Assembly (NCBI RefSeq): GCF_032062135.1
Contig: NC_092860.1
Coordinates: 129,674,860 to 129,738,859, forward strand
Length of the DNA stretch: 64,000 bases
DNA from: Pyxicephalus adspersus
Taxonomy: Eukaryota; Chordata; Amphibia; Anura; Pyxicephalidae
Reading direction: 5' to 3'
The notes beneath the pieces are model-generated. The model was not told the DNA's origin. It worked only from the letters and a program-made list of their open reading frames with translations, and did no database searches. The stretch's first letter is position 1. Each line of letters starts with the position of its first letter. Below are positions 33,823 through 43,835 of the stretch, piece by piece. The translations under genes and the position numbers were made by a program.

Positions 33823-35272
33823 AGTTTCACTTATCTATTTCTGAAAAGGGGTTAAACAAACATTAAACCTACTAATTTTGAAAAATATACTTTATTTTTG
33901 TCCCCAGAAGTGATTTTTAGTCAATCAGATAATCTAATAAATCCATGTGATACTCCTGCCAACAAATTACACACCCCCAGGGCTGCAGTGATTGTGTGGA
34001 ATCTTTATAATATTGTATCTCTCAGTTACAGATTCCACTGCTATAGTTGCTAAGTAATGGAGGTTGCCCTATGAACATCTTATAGTATATCGAATGGCAT
34101 ATTATATGTAAATAAGGTTGCACCTTGCGCGCTAAGGTGGAAAACACAAATACATTTGTATCAGACATTGCAGGTCACAAGAGTAGGTAGGAGAGGAAAG
34201 TTTCTTACCTACCCCCTGTGTATACTCCAGCAGTATTGGTTAGGATTTTGAAAAAAAGGCAGATGTGCCCTTCCTCTAGTTTTTACGCTTTGTACTGCAG
34301 AACCGGCCTGTCCGCTATGACTACAATGCACAAAAATTCCACTTTTATTTTATACCTGTCCGTTATTGTATTTTTACTGATAGTATTTGGAATGCCTAGC
34401 TTGTAGTATCACTACATACTATCTTGAATAAATTTGTCCTGCTATGGATGGCATTGATTACAGCAAGCAGTGAAGCAGCATGTTGAATACCATGGACATC
34501 TTCTATGTGGCCAACAACTGTAATCTACAATTTAGCAAAGAATAGCTGAAATACATTACTGATACTACCACCCTCTTATAGTGTAAAAGTAGGCTTATCC
34601 ATTGCTTTATATTATTGTCTGTCGAGGTTTTTTACATATAGTTTTAGGGCAAATTCTAAAGTTAGGGGTATCCAGATTTTATACCTATACTTCAATATTA
34701 ACAAGGCAGATAAATGAATACAGTGAAACTATGGTGTCAAAAAAGTACAATAAGTCACAATCTTACAAATTGTCTAAACTTTCTACAAAAAAAAGGTGAT
34801 AGGGCTTGGCAATAACAGTAACAACCTTTATTTTATAATAAACCAAGGGAACTGTTAAATCAGAGGAATAGTACATTCGGTCAAAGTTGTGTACCTGGCT
34901 AATACTTTACAAGACAGGTTGGACCTGTAGGCAGTTGGTGTCTGATAGGGGTGAAAACATTTTTGAGATGATCATAGGTAAGTAAGCTGATTTTGTTTCA
35001 CTCTCTCACTGTCTCTGTTTCCATTCTTCTCTCTTTCTTTCCTTCTCTTTTTCTCTCCTGCTATCTTTCCCTGTTTCTCAGGTTCACCTAGGATGAACTG
35101 AGCTCAGAGAATGTGGGTTAAATGAAGCAGTCCACCTGATCAAGGACATCTATTGGCAGAAATAAAGTATGGAAAAACATTTTTGGTTAATGTTGGCTAC
35201 TGAGGGAAAGCTAGTTTTGTTATTTATTTTTTTATTTTTAATAAAATATTATATAACTGTCTGGAGATCATC
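33823..35272. other. AT-rich non-coding stretch with a pyrimidine tract
   Basis: No gene supported. At about 34999-35080 there is an almost pure C/T run ending TTTCTCAGG, a low-complexity pyrimidine tract. Confidence 0.6.
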
Positions 35273-35273
35273 G

Positions 35274-35620
35274 TTAAAGTAGAAAAAACGTCCACTAAAA
35301 ACCACCAGACAAGTCATTATTGCAGAAAGGATAGCCGATGTCCCCTGCAATAATTTATGTTATCTGCCTGACTTCTCTAGGGAACTGTCAAAAAATCTGG
35401 GCCACGCATGTGCAGCCTCAACTTTGATTACCAGGATACTTGGCAATTCTGGCTTCCCTTGCGTGTGTCGGGAATAAATGAACTCATGTCTGCTCAGGAG
35501 TTACGTCATGCAGGCCCGGCTATTCAAGATGGCAAAAGATCATCTTCAGAAAGAAGAAAATGGTGGTGTCCTGCAAGGAAATGGGGACAGGTGAGTATAT
35601 CGGTTTTAGTTCCTCTTTAA
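35274..35620. mobile_element. Kolobok-like MITE (TTAA)
   Basis: The left is TTAA|AGTAGAAAAAACGTCC (35274-35277); the right, read on the minus strand, is TTAA|AGAGGAACTAAAACCG (35617-35620). The interior includes TTACGTCATGCAGGCC, and at the right GGGGACAGGTGAGTAT, which has a consensus 5' splice donor CAG|GTGAGT (GTGAGT at 35591-35596) shared with the copy ending at 13042. The frame 35408-35620 is not a recognised protein. Confidence 0.75.
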
Positions 35621-36827
35621 GTTCAATTATGTTTTTAACTATTTGCCTGGAGTCTCACTTTAGTAACCACAGGTAACATTTTTTTTCTTATGTTGCCTAG
35701 TATTCCCTTGTTTTACTGCATTTCATATTTTTAAGTCTGTAAAACGATGCTTAGGAAAAATAATTTTTAGAACTTCAATAATCAGCAACATAAGTGTTTT
35801 AGATTTATTTGTTATTTAAATTAAAAGCATCACGGAAAAACCATATTTATTATAGGAGATTGCCATAGACAAGCAACACACTTGCAAAAACAATGCAAAT
35901 CATTTGTTTTCTCTTTCATTATTTATAAGTAACTCAAAGTAGGCAATGCTTGTTCTCTGTGTTATCTTTTGTACAGACAACAGTAACCTATTACATTGTT
36001 GTCATTATCTTTAATTCCAAGAACATTAAATGTCTGACCTGGCAGAGCGACTGTGGATTTGTTTTGTCTTCATCCTCCTGCGTGTTTTCATTTTTGTCTC
36101 TTTTCACCGTCTGACACTTCCGTCAGGAAAACTGTATTCTTATCAACAAAGTTCCTCAATTTATCTTCTACAGATTTGGGCACTCCTTTTATTGGGAGCT
36201 GGTATGTATTTAGCCCATTAGGAAGGTACCAAAAGCCAAGTCTTGTGTCTATTGTATGCCCTAAGCTGCTACAGTTTGGATATCCAATTGGCTATGATGA
36301 TCAATTGTATACACAGTAGGATTTAATGGAGGTTTTTTAGTTTTCCATGATTCAGCCATGAACTTGACTGTGATTTTAACAAGAAGGTAGCCCATGGGTG
36401 GAAAATCTGTTCTTGAACTGAGCTTTCGTCTATTCTTCCTGGTATTTTCTTCTTAACAAAGGGGTTACTATTTTTAGATTGATGACTGTTTTCTTACTAA
36501 ATCTCAGTGTTGCAGTGTACAATAAAAAAAAACCTTCATATTATATATAAGTCTGCAGAACTCAGGAAGAATAAACTCGACCTTAAATTCTTTAGACTGT
36601 AAGCCTATGTCGGCAGGGCTCTCTATTGTATTCTTTCTTGTTATTGCTACGGTTTGATCAACAATTCTACGTACTTAGACCTAGAACATTTATTGTATTT
36701 ATTTTCCTGTGCTACCTTCTATTATATCTGTTATTATGTATAGAAATTTAAACATGCTCTACAACTAAGTTATTGCCATCTACAATTAGGTAGTAAAAAG
36801 TCAATTCATCAAACTTCTGGGAAATGG
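35621..36827. other. AT-rich non-coding stretch, nothing recognised
   Basis: No supported feature. The hydrophobic frame at 36030-36221 has no family signature and no conserved neighbour. Confidence 0.55.
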
Positions 36828-36900
36828 TAAAAAGCCTTATGGGAAATGGGAGATGTTAAAAAGCCTTATAGGAGATGGGAGATGTTAAAAAGTTTATCAG
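36828..36900. repeat. 29-bp tandem repeat, 2 copies plus part
   Basis: The unit starting TAAAAAGCCTTATGGGAAAT spans 36828-36856 and recurs at 36857-36885 with two changes; a third partial copy starts TAAAAAG at 36886. A further GGGAAATGG just upstream suggests an older partial unit. Confidence 0.85.
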
Positions 36901-37795
36901 CCTAACAACTTCCTAGGGACTCTATTGTTGAGATTCCTTAAGTTCCTGGGTGTGTACACTTGGTGTAGGCATTGTAATGAGTCTCCCTGTTGGATCTTAT
37001 TTTTTTGGAACACGCAAAGCTAGTGGAGTGGAGTAGAACACACAATACACAATAAATATTGCAGGGTTTTCACTATATGAGTTTCTAAGACAGCTCAAAC
37101 TTTTCACCCAGAAGTATACTTTCTATTCTGCAACTGCAGGGCCGTAACTAAGCTGCAATGGGTAGATGAACAAGACTGTTGTGACCAATGTAATGTGTAT
37201 TTGGTATTTGAATTGCTATGAAGGGTTCATTTACTTAAGACATTATCATGTCTATTAATTTCATTTGTTCAAGATCACTTCAACATTTTTTGTTGCCAAC
37301 AATCGTACTTGAACTTTTTCCTGACCAACAAACTTTGTTCACGTATTTAGGTTGATTGTAGCCATATTAGTGCATTTGCAAAAAAAAAAAACTACCAAGT
37401 TAAGTGCGATGCATGAGACTTTAATCATTTGCACTAGCAGTTAAATTTTTAGGACAAGCTTTCATGGCTTCCACCAAATTCTTCTTGGTTCCAGGTCGGA
37501 ACAGCTTTGTAAACTGTTTCTAGTCTCAGTCCATTACCAAACACTTCAGTAAATTCATCTAAATCCCTACAGGAGATGCAAATAAATTCACATGGTAGCA
37601 GAAAGTAGTATTGTCTCATTAGGAATGTATTTGGTATAGCATTACTCGGATGAAGATTTTTTAAATGGTAAAAAACCAGTAGGTCCTTTTGGTGGGTTTT
37701 TTGTTTTACACAGCCTACACTATTTACACTGCACAGCATGTGCTCCATGCAGTGTAGAGCTCATCCCATCAAGAATAGACCTAGATACTGGAGAC
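36901..37795. other. AT-rich non-coding stretch, nothing recognised
   Basis: No supported feature. The 99-residue minus-strand frame at 37449-37748 shows no domain I recognise. Confidence 0.5.
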
Positions 37796-37798
37796 AAT

Positions 37799-38018
37799 GG
37801 GCCTGATTTACCAAAGCTCTCCAAGCCTGGGGAGGATACACTTTCATCAGTGAAGCTGGGTGATCCAACAAACCTGGAATGGATCTGGCCCAAGATTGAA
37901 AACATTTGCTAACAAATAGCAAATTACTTTTAAGAAACCAATTACAGGTTTGCTGGATCACCTAGCTTGACAAAAGTGTATTCTCTCCAGCCTTGAAGAG
38001 CTGTAGTAAGTCAGGCCC
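37799..38018. mobile_element. Harbinger-like MITE, copy 3 (3-bp TSD AAT)
   Basis: Left terminus GGGCCTGATTTACC, right terminus GTAAGTCAGGCCC. AAT flanks both sides exactly (37796-37798 and 38019-38021). Subterminal GGATACACTTTCATCAGTGA and CAAAAGTGTATTCTCTCC face each other. Same family as 1898-2076 and 13408-13631. The two 60-66-residue minus-strand frames over it are shadows of the repeat. Confidence 0.8.
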
Positions 38019-38256
38019 AATGTAACTGCTGTGCACATGCAGTGTTTGTATATCTCTCTGGCCAACTGGCCATATTTTGCAGTGAACCCAGAAGAGTTGG
38101 CGTACAAAATGGCAGCTTTAGGGGATGCAGCAGTGCCAAATCCCTCAACCTGTGATCACTGCAGGGTGAAAAATGTGTTTTCCAATCGTTACGTATGCTA
38201 TAGATAATTGCAGAATGTGGCAAAAGCTCACCAACTATAATTTAGTTCTGCTTTAA
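38019..38256. mobile_element. Right part of a Kolobok-like MITE
   Basis: It ends with TATAATTTAGTTCTGCT|TTAA (38253-38256), which on the minus strand reads TTAA|AGCAGAACTAAA, the same terminus as the other AG-starting TTAA elements. The left part is not recognised; the Harbinger-like MITE at 37799 may have inserted in or next to it. Confidence 0.45.
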
Positions 38257-39470
38257 GTATAAAAAATGAAAAAATAAATCTGTGATGTTTCTATTCTAAA
38301 AAAAAATAAATTGCCAGTGACCATCTAGCTCTCTTTTTATGGTAGCTTTTCTTCTTGACTCTTTAATATCTGTCCTTTACAGAAAGGAAAAGTTTATTGG
38401 GCTCTTTCTTGATGTATGTTTCATAGTGCACTGCTGTGAAGCAAGTCTTACATTTTATTGTTGAAGCTGTAGAAAAGAGGATTGCAAAACCAGCAGGCAT
38501 TATTTTGTTATTTGTAAATATGTGAGCTGACAAGTCACTATTTGACAGTTACTTTCAATAGAATAAGCACATACGGTTGTAAGCGAAACACTATATCAAG
38601 GGAATTAGGCAGTTAGTGGAGAAACACTGACACAGGACGCTGCAGGCTTTACTGGTAGGTTGCAAGTTCTAACAACCTAAAGTTCAGCGCCTCTGGCTAT
38701 AACTTCCTTATATGCTATGTAGGACAAACTTAAAAAAGACAGGGTCCCCAGAGTGAAGGTGCCATAGGACTGAATTAACCCCTAAGTGCCCTATGGAGTA
38801 TCATTTCATGTAACAGACTCCATCGCTCAATCATCAGAATCAGTTTATCTGTTTTATACAGCTTGGCATCTATAGAAAATTAATAGGTAGCAATTTTTTG
38901 GCTTATTATCATTATAGATAACCGAGGCTATAATTATTTTTTTTTTCTGTTGAGGAACTTTCTATGGCTGAATAAAGGAAAATTAAAAAGAAAACATTTC
39001 TGAAATTCTGTAGAAAGGTTATGTGAGGATGCCAGGTATATTTCAATTTACACTTTTATTTCATTTTTAGAATGTTGCTAATACTGATACATGAAACAAG
39101 GATGTGTGATTATAGCTTAGCATTTCAGTTTTAACAGCAGGATCTTTTTCCCCACAGGTTATGGGTGTTACATTTTTTTACAGAAATCTTTACTGTAATT
39201 GCAGTTGCCAACATCAACCAACAATCTGCAATATAGGTTGCTATAAATGAACAATCTTTGCATATGATTTGAGCAATAAATGAAAATTAGGGGCATAAAG
39301 GGAACAGAAAATATTTCTTGCTATCAGATTATCTTGTTATCACATATATAAACATTTCTTTTATGGAAAAGTGAATTAACATATCAGCTGAGTTACAGAC
39401 AACAGTGTGGAGGGTTGTGAGCGTAGCGTGGCATAGCTGTACTTGAAGTTTGGTTTGTGTTTGTAATTCC
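38257..39470. other. AT-rich non-coding stretch, nothing recognised
   Basis: No supported gene or transposon. Confidence 0.6.
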
Positions 39471-39789
39471 TAGGCTGCATGCACAACTGCAATTTTTGTT
39501 GATGTAAATGATCTTTCATGATTGTTTCTAGCAACAAAAGGGTGACAGATGAAAGAAGGAGTGCGGAACACACAGTGCTGTTCTGTTCAATGGAGAGGGG
39601 AGAAGGCGCTGCTGTGTTCTACTCTATTAACTTGTACAGAGGTCATTCTCAATTCGTTGTTCAAAGAATCCATCAGGACGAGTCCATGAAAGACGTTGTG
39701 TGACCAATGTACACATATCCGATTGTTGCCTAAGATGAGCCTAGCCATTCATATCAGGCAAGAATCATCTGGCATGTGTACATAGCCTA
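39471..39789. mobile_element. CGTACACAC-family DNA element, diverged copy
   Basis: The left end is TAGGCTGCATGCACAACTGC and the right end CATGTGTACATAGCCTA, both bounded by TA. The middle has CTGTTCTGTTCAATGGAGAG, the same central block as GTTCTGCTCCATGGAGAGG at 33591. The right 80-bp module starts at CAATGTACACATATCCG. Older than the copy at 33505. Confidence 0.62.
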
Positions 39790-41700
39790 AACCTGACTTT
39801 AACTTGCCTGTAGCTAGGTCATATCTCTGCCCTAAAACAATAAATAGTGAAAAATTGTCCCACAATATTAATTTTTGCTTCACCTTTTAGTAGATTACTG
39901 CAATTATAGAGGATACTATTTACAAGTAGCAGCCAACACACAAACTAATGGGGTAACCATTCAAAAGAGGAGAAGACCAAGCTCCTGAGGGACAGGTAAA
40001 TACGCAAAAACAGAATAAGGTTGCAGAGGGCACAATAGACTGAATATGGCAGTGTGTATCTGTTTATTATTGTAATTGTTATTCACAATTTTAGTACCTA
40101 CAATAACAAAAACAGAGCAATCATTTTAATAAAACTGTGTACCAAATAAATTATATAGAAAATAATATGCTAACAGAGTATAACCATACAGATTATTCTG
40201 CATACATCAGGTGCAATGGTATAGAGTAAAAAAACATGAGTATAAATATAACATAAATACAGAAAGTAACCAATGTAGGATGTACAGGGTCCTCAGATTA
40301 GATTGGAGGGGGAGAGTGATCATTTTTCCAACGCGTTTCACATGCTTCATCAGGGGATAAAGGGAATGTAGAGAGTCGACATGTCATAGATTACTTCCAA
40401 TGAAGTTTAGAGTGCACTAAGAGAAGACAATGTTAGTGATTTCTGCAGCTATTAGAGATTGGGGTACTGGAGGATTTTAACTCAGTTGGGAGTATGGGTT
40501 ACACACAGCGCTCAGCTGGGAGTCTGAATCACAAAGAAGCCTAGATGTTCTGTGTGTGTAGTGCAAATCCAGTGGTTGGTTGGGCACTTTGATACCCAAG
40601 GTAATTCCCCAAATCCTGTCTAAATTTTAGTAAATAACATGGCAAAATAACGTGTTCCAAATGTAAAATCTGGCCTATATGCACATTAAGAATGTGATTA
40701 GAAAGAAATTTCTTTCCGCATTTCTGGGCTACGTTAGAGAAAAATTTGCTACGCAGTTTAAATTCTGTTTATATCTATAGATTGATATTTAAGATATATA
40801 AGATAATGGGTGCTTATGTTGAAAACCAGTAAACACTTTGCTCAAGATTTGCTCATTGAGTTGTTTCTATAATAGTCAGGTCATAATGCTGAGTCTTTTC
40901 CTTGTCAACCTCAACAGAGATAGATCTGATACAGTATGTGAACTGATTGTGTTCTGCCTCTATCTTCCTATTCTTACCTGTTATCTTTATTTCTCAGGAA
41001 ACTTTGATATTGATTATTTCACTGTTTGAATAGACAGTGTAATAAGATCATGATGTCTAAATACTGACTTTATCCACAACAGTGTTGCAGATGATAGCGA
41101 GCCATATCGACATAACCTTTATCACCGACATCTAAGGTTTTGATACAAAACAATTATTTGTTCTCATTATACCCAGAAACCAGAGTAAGTGGATGAGCTA
41201 GTGTTTGTTATACAGTATGTTGTTTTAGTAACTGTACATTTACTGCATTAAAGGCTGTAATTAACTACCAGGGAGAGTTTGAATGATGGAATGTATGTTT
41301 AATGGAGGAAAATGACAGCACTTAAAATGATTCATTTTAAACATGGATTTTAGTTTTGCAAACTTGTTTGGTTGAAGAAAATATTAATAAAACTCAAGTT
41401 TTCATGTTTAAAGAAAACGGAAGTTAAAGTGTGTGCTTGAAATAAATAATGTAGGTTATATAGGAGGAAAGACGAAACTACCAGCATAACTTGATAATAA
41501 AAAAAACTTCAGGTCAGCCCTTGGGCTAGTGGTTCCTCACTTGTAATTCATCACCATTTAGGGTACGCTACTAATAGTGGTACCTACTCAATTTGGGTGC
41601 ATTAGCACCAGGAGCTTCATACCACACTGAGAGCATCAGTTTGAAAATAAAGCCCAATCGTAGCCAAAATATTTTCTGTTTGTATACATATATAGCTTAT
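39790..41700. other. AT-rich non-coding stretch, one repeat-like motif
   Basis: No gene supported. At about 40330-40360 there is CCAACGCGTTTCACATGC followed by TTCATCAGGGG, a motif pair typical of dispersed repeats and similar in type to stretches near 14050, 25607 and 30740; element ends not defined. Confidence 0.5.
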
Positions 41701-41713
41701 ATGTTTAGAATGG

Positions 41714-41996
41714 GATATCATGTCAACTACATTGACATGATATCTCTTACTCTGTAACACACTTTCCAGCACAGTAATATTATGATACATTTGTTACATT
41801 TTTCCTTTATCCACTGTAAGAAAAATGTAACAAATGTATCATATTACTGTGCTGTTGAGTGTGTTACAGAGTAAGAGATACCTCTAGTGTAGTGCCCAGG
41901 GGACTGCACATTGAGCTCATCAATGATTGCAGCTGTGGCTGCAATCATAGAGAAGAGTGTGCGATACCCGGGGCACTACACTAGAGGTATCTCTTA
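41714..41996. repeat. Three chained hairpins sharing a TATCTCTTA motif
   Basis: Hairpin 1 has perfect 13-bp arms, 41714-41726 and 41732-41744 (GATATCATGTCAA). Hairpin 2 has arms of about 62 bp, 41741-41803 and 41819-41880, with the outer 22 bp perfect. Hairpin 3 has perfect 26-bp arms, 41872-41897 and 41971-41996, and contains a smaller one (ATGATTGCAGC at 41923-41933 facing 41938-41948). The right arm of each overlaps the left arm of the next by a few bases, so the TATCTCTTA / TAAGAGATA motif occurs at each junction and at the end. The array ends 8 bp before the LINE relic. It may be a foldback transposon or nested MITEs. Confidence 0.85.
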
Positions 41997-42003
41997 GGAT
42001 CTG

Positions 42004-42660
42004 GGGGTTCTGGCAGTAATGGAGACATAATCCTGCCCCTTTACAAATCATTTGTTAGACTTTACCTGGAATATGCAGTCTGTTTTTGGGCACTAGTTCA
42101 CAAAAAGGACATTGTGGAATTGGAGAGATCGCAGAGAAGGGCAACTTAACTAATTAAAGGAATGGAGGAACTATGAGGAGAGATTAGCTGAACTGAATAA
42201 ATTCTCCCTTGAGAAGAGACGTAAAAGAGGGTATATGATCACCCTGTATGAATATATAAATGATCCATAAAGAACTTCCCAATTATTCACTTTGAGATCA
42301 TTACAACAAACAAGAGGGCACTCTTTGTGTCTGGAGCAAAAGAAACTTAATCTCTAGATAAAAAAGGGAATCTTCACTGTAAGGTGTGTGAAAATGTGGA
42401 ATTGGCTCCATCACAAAGTAGTTTCAGCAAAATCTATGGATTGCTTTGGGAAAAGCTGGATACTTTTTCTTAAAGCACACGATTTAACTTGGTAATAAAG
42501 GTTTTAGGTAAAGATAACAGAGACTGTTGATCCAGGGGACATCTGATTGCCTCATGCAGTCAGAAAGAAACTTTTTTCCCCTGTTGGAGAAAATTTAACC
42601 ATTTTTTTATGTTTTGATCTAGATCAACTATGCCTATAGGGTTTTTACCTGAGATATGTT
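42004..42660 (+). pseudogene. LINE (CR1/L2-like) ORF2 C-terminal relic
   Basis: The plus strand reads LPLYKSFVRLYLEYAVCFW, KKDIVELERSQRRAT, then LIKGMEEL, FSLEKRR and GYMITLYEYI in slightly shifting frames, ending near VKMWNWLH.KVVSAKSMDCF and SLD.FLKAH. This is the region downstream of the reverse transcriptase palm in vertebrate non-LTR retrotransposons (family pattern LPLYKSLVRPHLEYA..FW and QRRATK). Stops occur after RRAT and elsewhere. Only the 3' end is present, as expected for a 5'-truncated LINE copy. The 3' end comes near 42650. CR1 versus L2 cannot be settled by eye. Confidence 0.82.
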
Positions 42661-43040
42661 TGTGGGCTTATGTCTTTTTTCATGTAAACATGCCTTAGCT
42701 CACAAGGATGCACACAGCACATGATGTATGGTTTGTAGATTTATGTTTGGGGCATAAATATTTATAATCAGTACACTATGTGGTTTGTAGATTTTTCTTA
42801 GGTAATGGTCTTTGGATTTTACTGGAGATAGATGAAAGTGTCTAGGTTCTGCAGGTTCTGTTCATGAAGGGTTCAGTGAATGTTCTTTCCATTTCTTTGT
42901 AGCAAATATTTTCAGAGGTTTGATGAAGGTTTAAAAATACTTAACTCAGAAGGAAAACACCCTAAAATTGTTTGATCCTTTACATAGGGAGGGTTGTCTC
43001 CAAACAAATTTGTCTATCTATAAAATATGTCCAAACCACT
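42661..43040. other. AT-rich non-coding stretch, nothing recognised
   Basis: No supported feature up to the TTAA at 43041. Confidence 0.5.
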
Positions 43041-43835
43041 TTAACCTCCCTAGCTGTAATCCCGAGTGTCTCAGGGTGGCTTTTACATGCAAAAAGCGGT
43101 AACCTCGAGTCACACTTGGGGTAACTTTAAGAGCCCCCCTTACCTTTGCCCTGCGCTCCAGCGGCGATCGGATAGTCTTGCTGTGAAGCCGGGACGCCGG
43201 TCCATCGGGGGACGTGGCCGGGCGGGAAATTTAAAAGCAGATTACTGATTAATCTGCTTTTAAATACCATGCGGGTCCCGGCCATGCTGCTGCTCGCATC
43301 AGCAGTGAGATGCGAAGCACAATGCAGGACTTCTGCATTGTAGTTTGCATCTCTCTGGAGATGCAGAGCAGCTCCAGCGGCTGTGTGAGGCAGACGGGAA
43401 ATCCCCACTCACATCACATAGGAGGATGAGTCATCTTCCAGGTGATGTGGGTGGTGATGTATTGGGGGGGTGTGTCTGGGAGGGAAATTTAAAAGCAGAT
43501 TACAATGTAATGGTTTTTTCTTTTAAATGGATTTTACAGTACAAAAACAACGCACAACATGTAATGAAAATAAAAGTACATTTTTAATTTTATATTTTAT
43601 TTTAAGATTACATTGTTGTCTATTATTTCATCTATTAAATGTATTATATTATAATTTATGATTTTATTTTTTTAAATTATTATTTATAATTGTATATAAA
43701 TGTATTATATTATAATTTATGATTATGAATCTTAAGAATTACCGGCCCACAATATAAACAAAAATTTCTTTGCAAAAAAAATACGATCACTTTTTGCATC
43801 AAAAAACTGACAGAATTAGAACGCTAGGAGGTTAA
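43041..43835 (-). mobile_element. piggyBac-like MITE, variant subfamily
   Basis: TTAA (43041-43044) followed by CCTCCCTAGCTGTAATCCC; the right end AACGCTAGGAGG is followed by TTAA (43832-43835). Both TTAA are intact. The left subterminal has CTCGAGTCACACTTGGGGTA. The CpG-rich block lacks the TGTATTG palindrome; in its place is TTTAAAAGCAGATTA (43230-43244) facing its complement (43250-43264), and the same sequence recurs at about 43488-43502. On the minus strand, GCGCAGGGCAAAGGTAAGG carries a donor-like AAG|GTAAGG. The segment 43127-43190 is nearly identical (inverted) to 48577-48641 in a Kolobok-like MITE. Chance frames of 60-93 codons overlap it. Confidence 0.82.

Noticed and set aside
33363..33830. 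155-residue minus-strand frame
   Set aside because: It spans the whole CGTACACAC-family element including both inverted ends, and overlaps an 80-residue opposite frame. CpG-rich repeat DNA has few stops by chance.
36030..36319. Hydrophobic small protein frames
   Set aside because: Two overlapping frames, both hydrophobic because of T-rich sequence, and no start context or family resemblance.
14050..40360. Common repeat with CTTCATCAGGGG-type motif at about 14050, 25607, 30740 and 40345
   Set aside because: The motif is similar in all four places, but flanks do not align by eye and no shared termini are visible, so I cannot define an element.
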